DNA of 64,000 nucleotides from Lachnospiraceae bacterium (GTDB lineage Bacteria; Bacillota; Clostridia; Lachnospirales; Lachnospiraceae): NCBI GenBank assembly GCA_022794265.1, contig JAAWEK010000011.1, positions 1 to 64,000 of the forward strand, read 5' to 3'. Shown piece by piece: positions 42,558 to 50,837 of this stretch (position 1 is its first letter; each line of letters starts with the position of its first letter). The notes under the pieces were generated by a model. It saw only the letters and a program-made list of their open reading frames with translations, ran no database searches and was not told where the DNA came from. The position numbers and the translations under genes were made by a program.

Positions 42558-43662
42558 TGCCCCAATATATGTAACAAAACCTTATTTACCGGAAAAAGAA
42601 AAGTTTAATTCATATATTGATTTTATATGGGAAAGCTGCTGTCTTACAAACCAGGGAACTCTGCATAATAAGTTTCAGGAGAGACTAAGGGATTATCTGG
42701 ATGTGGGGAATATTACATTGACCGTTAACGGACATCTTGCGCTGGAGTCAGCACTGCGGATGTATGATTTTGAGCAGGGAAGTGAAGTAATTACTACTCC
42801 GTTTACATTTGCCTCTACAACACATGCAATTACCCTTTCAGGATTAAAACCTGTATTTTGTGATATAAAAGAATCAGATTTAACAATAGATGAAAATAAA
42901 ATAGAAGAATTGATAACAGATAAGACCGTGGCAATTGTTCCGGTGCATGTCTATGGACATCCCTGCAATGTGGAGGCAATTGAATTTATTGCAAAGAAGC
43001 ATGGATTAAAAGTAATCTATGATGCGGCGCATGCATTTGCAGTAAAGGTAAATGGAAAATCGATTGCAAATTATGGGGACATTTCCATGTTTTCTTTTCA
43101 TGCAACAAAACTGTTTCATTCAATTGAAGGCGGTGCATTGGCTTACAATAGATGTGAATATGCAGAAGTTCTGAATGCATATAAGAATTTTGGTATTATG
43201 GATGAAGAACATGTGGAATATGTAGGGCGAAATGCTAAAATGAATGAATTTCAGGCAGCAATGGGTTTGTGTAATCTTGATAGCATGGATGATATACTTA
43301 ACAAAAGAAAAGAAATTACAATGCGATATAGAGAACATCTTAAGGAAATTCAAGAGATTCAGATGTTTTATATTGAAAGTGATAAAGTTGAATATAATTA
43401 TGCATACTTACCTATTTTAGTTAATACCAAAGAGAATAGAGAGGCGTTGTATGATTATCTGGCGGAAAATAATATTTTTGTAAGAAAATATTTTTATCCG
43501 ATTGCTTCTGATTATGAATGTTATAAAGATTTATATAAAGAGATAAAATTACCGGTTGCGAAGCAGAGCGGTGACAGAGTGCTTACACTGCCGATTTACC
43601 ATGAGTTGAGTTTAGAAGATGTGGACAGGGTATGCGGTTTTATAAAAGCGTTTTTTAAATAG
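42544..43662 (+). CDS. VioA-like sugar aminotransferase (DegT/DnrJ/EryC1 family)
   Basis: A 372-residue PLP enzyme. The N-terminus VTKPYLPEKEKF and the LTNQGTLH segment resemble VioA, which converts dTDP-4-keto-6-deoxyglucose to dTDP-4-amino-4,6-dideoxyglucose. The catalytic lysine is Lys189 in SMFSFHATKLF; IYDAAHAF supplies the PLP-ring contact. The downstream acyltransferase would N-acylate the product. Qui4N rather than Fuc4N is suggested by the resemblance to VioA, but the stereochemistry cannot be read from the sequence. Confidence 0.85.
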   Translation: MENNNAPIYVTKPYLPEKEKFNSYIDFIWESCCLTNQGTLHNKFQERLRDYLDVGNITLTVNGHLALESALRMYDFEQGSEVITTPFTFASTTHAITLSGLKPVFCDIKESDLTIDENKIEELITDKTVAIVPVHVYGHPCNVEAIEFIAKKHGLKVIYDAAHAFAVKVNGKSIANYGDISMFSFHATKLFHSIEGGALAYNRCEYAEVLNAYKNFGIMDEEHVEYVGRNAKMNEFQAAMGLCNLDSMDDILNKRKEITMRYREHLKEIQEIQMFYIESDKVEYNYAYLPILVNTKENREALYDYLAENNIFVRKYFYPIASDYECYKDLYKEIKLPVAKQSGDRVLTLPIYHELSLEDVDRVCGFIKAFFK

Positions 43663-43682
43663 AAGGTATAGTGAGGCTGAAT

Positions 43683-44339
43683 ATGGTTTTAGGCATTTAT
43701 TGTTCCGGTTCCCTGGGAAAAGAAGTATTGAACTTGATTTTAACCGGACAGATTGAAAACAGATGGGAGAAAATATTTTTTATCGATGATATTAGCAAGG
43801 AAAAGGAATGGAATGGAATCCAAATTCAATCATTTGATGAAATAAAACAGAATTTTACCGTAAGCGAAATGGAAGTAGTAATTGCTACCGGAGAACCATT
43901 CTATAGAGAACAGATACAAAGGAGAGTAGAAGAAGCAGGTTATTCGTTAACAGCTTTAATATGTAAAGATGTAGTATTTGGACAAGGAACAAGATTTGGA
44001 GATGGATGTATCATTTTCCCGTTCTGCTATATTGGCAATGATGTTCATATTGAAAAAAATGTAATTGTTCATACAGGGGCTAAAGTTGAAAGTGAATGTT
44101 CTGTTGGCAAAAGTTCTTTTGTATCACTAGGAGCTTTTATTGGAGCAGAAACGTTTGTGGGAGAAAGAGTTTTCATAGGACCAAATGCAGCGGTCAAAGA
44201 TAACCTGGAAGTTAAAAATGATTCCATTATTGGCATTGGGGCGGTTTTGGTAAAGTCTGTGGAATCATGTGGAGTATATGTGGGAAATCCTGCACATTTT
44301 TTAAGAAATAATGAAAGATATTTGGTATTTGGAAAGTAA
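43683..44339 (+). CDS. NeuD/PglD-like hexapeptide acyltransferase
   Basis: A 218-residue protein. An N-terminal nucleotide-sugar-binding fold (LGIYCSGSLGKEVLNLI, IFFIDD) is followed by a left-handed beta-helix (about 95-205) with hexapeptide repeats (FGDGCIIFPFCYIGNDVHIE and later). PglD and VioB-type enzymes acetylate the 4-amino group of UDP/dTDP-4-amino sugars. The ATG at 43683 has GTGAGG in place; a GTG at 43671 is an alternative. Position directly after the aminotransferase fits this role well. Confidence 0.82.
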   Translation: MVLGIYCSGSLGKEVLNLILTGQIENRWEKIFFIDDISKEKEWNGIQIQSFDEIKQNFTVSEMEVVIATGEPFYREQIQRRVEEAGYSLTALICKDVVFGQGTRFGDGCIIFPFCYIGNDVHIEKNVIVHTGAKVESECSVGKSSFVSLGAFIGAETFVGERVFIGPNAAVKDNLEVKNDSIIGIGAVLVKSVESCGVYVGNPAHFLRNNERYLVFGK

Positions 44340-44399
44340 ATGGAATACCTAAAATAAATTTATTCGTCGGTTTATCTGCTTGCGCGAGGTATTAGAACA

Positions 44400-45362
44400 A
44401 TGGGAAAAACTTTAGAAAAAAAATCCAGAAATATAGCGATTGATGTTTTAAGGGGAGAGCTTGCATTATTTGTTTTATTGGGACATGCTGTACAAAGAGC
44501 TTTTCCGGATACATTTGAGTCGATATATCTTTTTAAAATTATATATACGTTTCATATGCCTTTTTTTATCTTATTATCAGGATATACTTCAATATATTCA
44601 AAGAATTTAAATTTAAAAAGTAAAGTATTAAGGCTAATCTATCCCACATATCTATGGACACTGCTACTCTATTGGCTAAAGGATTTAAAGTTTACAGGTT
44701 TGACTCCATCTGTGGAATTTCCGGATGCATTTAAAAAGTATATAAAATTAGTTTTGATTCGTCCGGATTATATAATATGGTTTTTATATGTAGTATTTGT
44801 ATCAGCTATCATTGTTTGGCTGGGAAATAAGATTGCAGGAAAATATAGACTGATATTCTATACGGCTGTGGTTGGTATTTTAGTACTTTTTGGCGGTGGA
44901 ATCCGGCCATTTGGAATTTATAGAATTCGGTGTTATTTACCATTTTATATTTTAGGTTATTATATAGCAGCATATAAAGAAAAAATAGAAGAGATATTTA
45001 AGAGAAAATATATTAAGTATTTATTGCTTTTGGTTCCGGTATGGCTTTATTTAGGTACTATGTGGAGCTTTGACAGTAATGTTATAATTGCGTCTGTTCT
45101 GGCTGTTTTAGGAATGTTATGTGTATATGCCATTACTCAACTTGGAATAATGAAGATTAATCCGGCAGTAAAAGTTTTAAAATACATTGGAAAATATTCA
45201 TTGGAATTTTATTTGCTACAGATAGCATTTTTAGGATTTTGTTTTGGAGAAGGTATAATCCGGATATTTATAACATTTATGGCGGCTTTGATTTGTGTTA
45301 CCATATCATTATTTGTATGTAGAAAAATAAAATTTTTAAACAAAATATTATTTGGAAAATAG
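44400..45362 (+). CDS. Acyltransferase-3 family membrane protein, second copy
   Basis: A 320-residue protein with about ten membrane helices. NIAIDVLRGELALFVLLGHA holds the conserved Arg and His; TFHMPFFILLSGY is the second motif. It resembles OafA/NodX-type O-acetyltransferases. The GAGG ribosome site precedes the ATG. It follows the dideoxysugar genes and probably O-acylates the same surface glycan. Confidence 0.85.
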   Translation: MGKTLEKKSRNIAIDVLRGELALFVLLGHAVQRAFPDTFESIYLFKIIYTFHMPFFILLSGYTSIYSKNLNLKSKVLRLIYPTYLWTLLLYWLKDLKFTGLTPSVEFPDAFKKYIKLVLIRPDYIIWFLYVVFVSAIIVWLGNKIAGKYRLIFYTAVVGILVLFGGGIRPFGIYRIRCYLPFYILGYYIAAYKEKIEEIFKRKYIKYLLLLVPVWLYLGTMWSFDSNVIIASVLAVLGMLCVYAITQLGIMKINPAVKVLKYIGKYSLEFYLLQIAFLGFCFGEGIIRIFITFMAALICVTISLFVCRKIKFLNKILFGK

Positions 45363-45429
45363 ATTTAGTCGCATAACACACATCTGGTGGAAAGCATTTT
45401 TTAAACACACTCTAAAAGAGGTATGATTC

Positions 45430-47070
45430 ATGAAACAAAGATTTTTAGAATTTCTTAATAGTACGAAAGAATATATAAGTAATTTTGACTGGAACACTTA
45501 TTACAGGAATAATAAGATGAAAATTATTATGACAGTAATTGGTGTTGTTGTGCTGTGTTTTTATGCAACTTTGTTTATCAATGCTGTCTCAAAAGCGAAT
45601 ATTGTACCTCAATCTGAAACGGAACAATTAACGAATGAAGAAGAACAGACAAGTGAAAAAAATGAAGTAAAAGATAATGAAAATAAAAATGAAATGTTTC
45701 ATAGTCCTTATTCAGATGAATCTGTACCTGCAGATTTAAAAGAAAAAATTAATCAGATGGTGTTAACTCCCGGCAGTACCGGAAATACAGATTTAGATGA
45801 TATGGTAGATGAAATTGTTGGTAAGGTCTGTGCAGAAAACATGTCAGTATATGATAAAATAAAAAATATCTATGATTATTTGCATTATTACTCACAAGTA
45901 ACAGATGAACAAGGTATAGATGACATGGGAAATACGTTTGCTGATTTGTTGTATGAATCAGAACTTGATTTGGAAATCGTATACAGAGCAAATCGACTGT
46001 TAAAGAATGGGTATAGAGGGGATAGCAGAGACATAGCAAGTCTGTTTACGATTCTTTTGAAAAGAATCGGAGTAGATGCCCATTATGTTTCAGGGCATGA
46101 TTATAACTATGGATATGTTGCAATTATGCTTGATAATGAGTATTATGTATTTGATTTGGCAAATGAGGAAAAAAGTGCAGATAATACACTAAACCGATAT
46201 GAGAAATTTGCTAAAAATATCATAAATTATCCGGAACAGTATACTGTCTATAAAATTGAAGCATATATGGCATTATCGAAAAATTTTGCAAGATTGAAAA
46301 ACTTTAAGTTTGATATTCAAATATCCGGTTTGGGCCATAATTATACCAAAAGTATGACATATAAAGATACAACAAATGAAACGGATAATATAATTTCGGA
46401 AAATTTAGCATGGAATATTGAAAAGACTCAGTCAGTGAAAGTAAGTGGAAAAGTCAGCGATTCCACACAAATGAATACATGGAAATTAAATGTATATTAT
46501 TATGATTTGAAGAACCAATTTATTGGTTCTGTACCAATTTATAATGAAACGACTGAGGATACACAAAATGAACATATTATATCAGCCTCTTATATCGGAA
46601 CCATGCGGATAGAATATCAGGTGATGGATGAAAATAATCATCAGTGTAAATATATTGTAACTATATCCGTAAAAGATAATCAGGTAGAGCCGGTTACTTC
46701 AGGCGGACAGAATCCGACCACCACGAATCGTGTAACAGGAAATCAAAATAGTACTACGAATCCGATTACCAATCCTGGAACAGAATATCCGACAACAAGC
46801 AATGGAATTAAACCTACAATCAATAATGAAACAACCCCGATGACAGAGCCGATAACCAAACCACAGACAGATTTCATAACTGAGCCAATGACAGATCCGA
46901 TAACTGAATCAAAGACAGAACCATCAACGGAGCCGATAACTGAACCTATAACTGAGACATCAACGGAACCGGTAACAGAACCAACGACTGAGATTCCGAC
47001 GGAATCGGAAGCAGAGTCCGTAACAGAACCTGCGGAAACCAATTTTGAAACGGATTCTGTTTCAGACTGA
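45430..47070 (+). CDS. Membrane-anchored transglutaminase-fold protein without catalytic residues
   Basis: A 546-residue protein. One membrane helix (about 30-52) is followed by an outside domain. Residues about 115-260 follow the transglutaminase-like fold: KIKNIYDYLHYYS, RGDSRDIASLFTILLKRIGV, then YGYVAIMLDNEYYVFDLA. Where the family has its catalytic Cys and His, this protein has Ser (near residue 199) and a Tyr-Gly pair; the Asp is kept. A beta-rich region (about 280-415) precedes a Thr/Pro/Glu repeat tail. It is probably a non-enzymatic binding or scaffolding protein at the surface. Confidence 0.7.
   Translation: MKQRFLEFLNSTKEYISNFDWNTYYRNNKMKIIMTVIGVVVLCFYATLFINAVSKANIVPQSETEQLTNEEEQTSEKNEVKDNENKNEMFHSPYSDESVPADLKEKINQMVLTPGSTGNTDLDDMVDEIVGKVCAENMSVYDKIKNIYDYLHYYSQVTDEQGIDDMGNTFADLLYESELDLEIVYRANRLLKNGYRGDSRDIASLFTILLKRIGVDAHYVSGHDYNYGYVAIMLDNEYYVFDLANEEKSADNTLNRYEKFAKNIINYPEQYTVYKIEAYMALSKNFARLKNFKFDIQISGLGHNYTKSMTYKDTTNETDNIISENLAWNIEKTQSVKVSGKVSDSTQMNTWKLNVYYYDLKNQFIGSVPIYNETTEDTQNEHIISASYIGTMRIEYQVMDENNHQCKYIVTISVKDNQVEPVTSGGQNPTTTNRVTGNQNSTTNPITNPGTEYPTTSNGIKPTINNETTPMTEPITKPQTDFITEPMTDPITESKTEPSTEPITEPITETSTEPVTEPTTEIPTESEAESVTEPAETNFETDSVSD
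46831..47034 (+). repeat. Thr-Glu-Pro repeat tract encoding a surface spacer
   Basis: Short degenerate repeats encoding TEPIT / TEPMT / TEPST units at the 3' end of the transglutaminase-fold gene. They resemble wall-spanning spacers of Gram-positive surface proteins. There is no LPxTG signal after it. Confidence 0.75.
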
Positions 47071-47169
47071 TAATATTTAGTATTAATGTGTCAAAAAAGA
47101 ATAGAATACCAGACTAAAACATATATTTTAAAAAGCATATTATGATTAAGTAAGTGTACAGGGGTGTAT

Positions 47170-48309
47170 ATGTTAATCTATATCGTGAAACCGGGAGACA
47201 ATATCGACAGTATAGCTTCGCGGTTCGGTGTCCCGTCAGACCGGATTATTTATGTCAATCAATTAGAATATCCATACAGACTTGTAGTGGGGCAGGCATT
47301 GCTGATTACATTTGAAACGATTACTTCAGGTAGAAATATCATTTCAAACGGTTTTGCCTACCCCTTTATCAGTCCATGGGTACTGGGGCAGACACTTCCC
47401 TTTCTGGATGAACTTTCGGTATTCTCTTACGGATTTACTACTGATGGAGAACTGGTATTGCCGCAACTGCCAACGGAATGGATGATAAACGATGCCATTT
47501 CCGAAGGGACAAAGCCAGTGCTTACACTGACACCGTTCGGACCTGATGGGCAGTTCAGCAATTATCTGATTCACAGGGTATTGTCGGATACCACAGCCAG
47601 AAACCGATTAATCCGAAATCTGTATGAAACTGTTTTGAATCAGGGATATCAGGGAGTGAATATAGATTTTGAATTTATTCTGGCAGAGGACAGAGACTTA
47701 TTTACGGAATTTGTGCGTGATGTTACATATGCGGTGAATGAACTGGGATATGAAGTAACGGTAGACCTGGCGCCGAAAACGTCTGCAGACCAGCCGGGCG
47801 TGCTATATGAAGGAAAGGACTATCCCGCTCTGGGAGCGGCGGCTGACAGAGTGCTGGTCATGACCTATGAATGGGGATATACATATGGTCCGGCTATGGC
47901 TGTTGCTCCTATAAATAAGGTGAGGGAAGTGATTGACTATGCGGTTACGGAAATTCCCAGGGAAAAGATTAGTATGGGTGTGCCAAATTACGGCTATGAT
48001 TGGAAACTCCCCTATGTCCGCGGTGAGTCCAAGGCTGCCACCATTGGAAATATCGAAGCAGTTCAGATTGCCCTGCGGAATGATTCGCAGATTCTGTATG
48101 ACGAAACAGCCCAGTCACCGTATTTCAGTTATGTGGCCGACGGGATTACTCATGAAGTCTGGTTTGAGGATGCCAGAAGCATGCTGGCGAAGTACCGCCT
48201 GGTAAGAGAATACGGCTTGCATGGTATTGGCTGCTGGCAGATTATGCAGTTATTCAGAAATATGTGGATTGTGGCCCAGGGAGATATTGAGGGAATGGAG
48301 ATTATATAA
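47170..48309 (+). CDS. LysM-GH18 glycosidase (YaaH/SleL-like)
   Basis: A 379-residue protein. One LysM domain (residues 1-48; IYIVKPGDNIDSIASRFGV) is followed by a glycoside hydrolase family 18 barrel with the catalytic region GVNIDFEF near residue 165 (Glu as acid) and VLVMTYEWGYTYGPAMA. Family members such as SleL and YaaH act on spore cortex or cell-wall peptidoglycan. No signal peptide is visible, as in YaaH. The ATG at 47170 aligns with the family start; a GTG at 47164 is an alternative. Codon use is less AT-rich than the genes before it. Confidence 0.85.
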   Translation: MLIYIVKPGDNIDSIASRFGVPSDRIIYVNQLEYPYRLVVGQALLITFETITSGRNIISNGFAYPFISPWVLGQTLPFLDELSVFSYGFTTDGELVLPQLPTEWMINDAISEGTKPVLTLTPFGPDGQFSNYLIHRVLSDTTARNRLIRNLYETVLNQGYQGVNIDFEFILAEDRDLFTEFVRDVTYAVNELGYEVTVDLAPKTSADQPGVLYEGKDYPALGAAADRVLVMTYEWGYTYGPAMAVAPINKVREVIDYAVTEIPREKISMGVPNYGYDWKLPYVRGESKAATIGNIEAVQIALRNDSQILYDETAQSPYFSYVADGITHEVWFEDARSMLAKYRLVREYGLHGIGCWQIMQLFRNMWIVAQGDIEGMEII

Positions 48310-48345
48310 TAACAGCGAAATGAAACGGTATTATTTTACAGTGTA

Positions 48346-48673
48346 TTGCAAAATAAAGTTTCTTCTGTTATAATTAAAAAATCAAATACAGAGAGCGGTG
48401 GGAAAATGAGAATATATTCTTGCAGGTAATTTAACTTAATAAACAGTAAAAGTCCGGCAGCTGACAGTCATCTGCTGTTTTTTCGTATACTTTTACTGTA
48501 ATGCAGGAATATATTTCATTTTGTTTAATACCCTCAAGTTAATCAGAAATACCGGAAGCTGATACAGACCATATTATGCTGCCATATTTTTCGATGTTTC
48601 AGAGTGCATGGAATATATCCCTGCACTCATTTTTAGTTTTAAACGGATATTTGGAAGTAAGGAGCTGATATAT
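48346..48673 (+). promoter_or_regulatory. Leader of the ABC-F gene with two terminator-like hairpins
   Basis: A -35-like TTGCAA (48346-48351) and TATAAT (48371-48376) precede a possible 7-codon leader peptide (48408-48431). ACAGTAAAAGT (48445-48455) is perfectly complementary to ACTTTTACTGT (48491-48501), around an inner hairpin (CAG-C-TGA / TCA-T-CTG) that ends in TTTTTT (48480-48485). A second hairpin, GAGTGCA (48602-48608) with TGCACTC (48622-48628), ends in TTTTT. This fills the 364-base gap before the gene. It looks like translation-coupled attenuation, as known for other ABC-F resistance genes. Confidence 0.6.
48408..48431 (+). CDS. Possible leader peptide MRIYSCR
   Basis: A 7-codon frame (MRIYSCR) with a purine-rich GGTGGG site just before the ATG. 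It lies shortly after the predicted promoter and before the alternative hairpins. Ribosome stalling here by an antibiotic could change the fold. Short frames occur by chance, so this is supported mainly by position. Confidence 0.35.
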
Positions 48674-50194
48674 ATGGCAATGATTAAAGTTGATAATCTG
48701 ACTTTTGGGTATGAGGGCAGTTATGATAATGTATTTGAAAATGTCTCATTTCAGATAGACACCAATTGGAAATTGGGGCTGATAGGCAGAAACGGAAAGG
48801 GGAAGAGTACCTTTTTACAATTGTTGATGGAACAGAATTATAATGTATGCAGACCAGAATACAGATACAGCGGAACAATAACCGGAAACGTCTGTTTTCA
48901 ATATTTTCCGGTGAATATTCCGGTCCGGCAATGGCAGAATCCTGTGATTGAGCTGATGGAGCAGGAATTTCCGGATTATGAGTTATGGAAAGTTATCAGG
49001 GAACTGGAATATCTGTCAATGGAAGCGGATATTTTATACCGGACCTTTGCCTCTTTAAGCTTTGGTGAAAGAACCAGGGTGATGCTGGCATATTTATTTT
49101 CCAATGAAAACAATTTTCTTCTGTTGGATGAACCAACCAATCATCTGGACATAGAGACCAGAGAAACTGTAATCAGCTATTTGAAACGGAAGCAGGGGTT
49201 TATACTGGTTTCCCATGAGAGAGATTTTCTGGATTCCTGTGTGGACCATATTCTGGCAATCAATCGGAACAGCATTACCGTTTCAAAGGGAAATTTCACT
49301 GTATGGTGGGAAAACAAGGAGAAACAGGATAATTTTGAGCTTGCCCGGAATGCGGATTTAAGGAAAGATATTAAAAGACTGGAAACGGCAGCCAGACAGT
49401 CAAAAGAATGGGCGGATACAGTAGAGAAACGTAAAATCGGATTTAATCCCATTAAAGAAGACCGTTTCATCGGTACCAGATCATATCTGGGAGAAAAATC
49501 CAGACGGATGCAACAGAGAAGGAAAAATCTGGAACGGCGACAGAGAGAAGAAATCGAAGAGAAACGGCAGCTTCTTCAGGATATCGAGCAGGAAACGGCT
49601 TTAAAGCTGTTTCCGTTAAAATACCGCAACGACAGGCTGCTCTCCGTGGAAAAGGTTTCTGTAAAATATGATTCTGATATAGTCTGCCGGCAGATATCTT
49701 TTGAAATTCACAATGGGGAACGTATTCTGTTACAGGGCAGAAACGGATGCGGAAAATCCAGTATTATTAAAGTAATTCTGGGAGAAATATCTCCGGAAGA
49801 GGGAAACGTGACGATTGGAAGCGGAGTGAAGATTTCATATGTTTCCCAGGATACTTCCATGCTTCAGGGAACACTGCAGAATTATGCATCAGAGAGAGGA
49901 ATTGAATTGTCATTGCTAATGACTGTACTAAGGCAGCTGGATTTTGAAAGGAGACAGTTTGAAAAAAATATTTCCGAATATTCGGAGGGACAGAAGAAAA
50001 AAGTAATGCTGGCTGCCAGCCTTTGTGAACAGGCCCATTTGTATATATGGGATGAGCCGTACAATTTTATTGATATATTTTCACGAATGCAGATAGAAAA
50101 GCTGATACAACACTTTCAGCCTACCATGCTGCTGGTGGAACATGATAAATATTTTGCGGAAACGATAGGGGCGAAAACAGTTAAAATTAATTGA
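48674..50194 (+). CDS. Lsa-like ABC-F ribosome protection protein
   Basis: A 506-residue cytoplasmic protein with two ABC ATPase domains and no membrane segments. First domain: Walker A GRNGKGKST near residue 38, signature LSFGERTRVMLA, Walker B LLLDEPTNHLD. Second: GRNGCGKSS near 356, signature YSEGQKKKVMLA, WDEPYNFID. The N-terminus (TNWKLGLIGRNGKGKSTFLQ) and the linker resemble Lsa(A), which protects ribosomes against lincosamides, pleuromutilins and streptogramin A. The ATG at 48674 has an AAGGAG site; the ATG at 48608 lies within a hairpin and would add 22 residues. Actual resistance is not proven by sequence. Confidence 0.82.
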   Translation: MAMIKVDNLTFGYEGSYDNVFENVSFQIDTNWKLGLIGRNGKGKSTFLQLLMEQNYNVCRPEYRYSGTITGNVCFQYFPVNIPVRQWQNPVIELMEQEFPDYELWKVIRELEYLSMEADILYRTFASLSFGERTRVMLAYLFSNENNFLLLDEPTNHLDIETRETVISYLKRKQGFILVSHERDFLDSCVDHILAINRNSITVSKGNFTVWWENKEKQDNFELARNADLRKDIKRLETAARQSKEWADTVEKRKIGFNPIKEDRFIGTRSYLGEKSRRMQQRRKNLERRQREEIEEKRQLLQDIEQETALKLFPLKYRNDRLLSVEKVSVKYDSDIVCRQISFEIHNGERILLQGRNGCGKSSIIKVILGEISPEEGNVTIGSGVKISYVSQDTSMLQGTLQNYASERGIELSLLMTVLRQLDFERRQFEKNISEYSEGQKKKVMLAASLCEQAHLYIWDEPYNFIDIFSRMQIEKLIQHFQPTMLLVEHDKYFAETIGAKTVKIN

Positions 50195-50204
50195 GTGATG
50201 ATTA

Positions 50205-50232
50205 TTGACATCTATTAAGAAAAATGTATAAT
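50205..50232 (+). promoter_or_regulatory. Strong promoter of the superoxide reductase operon
   Basis: TTGACA (50205-50210), a 16-base spacer and TATAAT (50227-50232). Both hexamers match the sigma-A consensus exactly. An AGGAGG site precedes the start codon at 50319. Confidence 0.85.
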
Positions 50233-50318
50233 TATTTCTAGTTGGTTAATACTTTTCTTGTAGGATATTTTATAAGATTGAATTGTATTGACGGAAAATT
50301 ATAAAGGAGGCCAGACAG

Positions 50319-50699
50319 ATGAGCGAAAAATATTATATCTGCGAAACATGCGGAAATATTGTTACAAAAGTTGAAGATAAAAACGTCCCAATCATGTGCT
50401 GTGGCGGAAAGATGAAAGAACTGGTTCCGGGAACCGTGGATGCGGCATTGGAAAAGCATACTCCGATTGTAAAAATAGACGGAAACAAAGTTACGGTCAA
50501 GATTGGAGAGGTAGAACATCCGATGACCGAGGAGCATTATAATCAGTGGATTGCCCTTTATACGGATAAGGGATATCAGATGAGAAAACTAAATCCCAAT
50601 GATAAGCCGGAGGCGGTATTTTATATACAGGAAGGCGAAAAAGTGCAGGAAGTGTATGAATATTGTAATCTACACGGACTTTGGAAAACAGCCTTATAG
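50319..50699 (+). CDS. dfx: Desulfoferrodoxin (superoxide reductase)
   Basis: A 126-residue protein. The N-terminal desulforedoxin centre has four cysteines (CETC near 9-12, CC near 28-29). The C-terminal superoxide reductase centre has the expected ligands: HTPI, EHPM, EHYNQW and YCNLHG. It reduces superoxide to peroxide without making oxygen, which suits a strict anaerobe. It shares its promoter with the flavodiiron protein FprA downstream. Confidence 0.95.
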   Translation: MSEKYYICETCGNIVTKVEDKNVPIMCCGGKMKELVPGTVDAALEKHTPIVKIDGNKVTVKIGEVEHPMTEEHYNQWIALYTDKGYQMRKLNPNDKPEAVFYIQEGEKVQEVYEYCNLHGLWKTAL

Positions 50700-50708
50700 T
50701 TGCAGGAG

Positions 50709-50834
50709 ATGCAGAGCTCATGGTCACGGATGAATGATTCGGATGCCTGTGACTGTGAGTTTTACTATTGCTATATGGAAGATAAACTGAGAAAGGAATG
50801 GGCGGTACCGGACTTACGGTATGCAAGGGTATAA
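50709..50834 (+). CDS. Possible small Cys-containing protein between dfx and fprA
   Basis: A 41-codon frame that fills the gap between two oxidative-stress genes. The product begins MQSSWSRMNDSDACDCEFYY and ends in DLRYARV; it has Cys-Asp-Cys and a nearby third Cys. AGGAG touches the first ATG, which is closer than usual; the ATG at 50730 lacks a site. No family is recognised. Fit to the gap and the open frame are the only evidence. Confidence 0.4.
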   Translation: MQSSWSRMNDSDACDCEFYYCYMEDKLRKEWAVPDLRYARV

Positions 50835-50837
50835 GAG

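Noticed and set aside
46831-47034. Short repeats considered as a CRISPR array
   Set aside because: Repeats are degenerate, in frame with the coding sequence, have no unique spacers of even length and encode a protein spacer.
46743-47042. Minus-strand frame of 99 codons opposite the TEP repeats
   Set aside because: It is the antisense of a repetitive Thr-Glu-Pro coding tract, is itself a Ser-Val-Gly repeat, and has no ribosome binding site.
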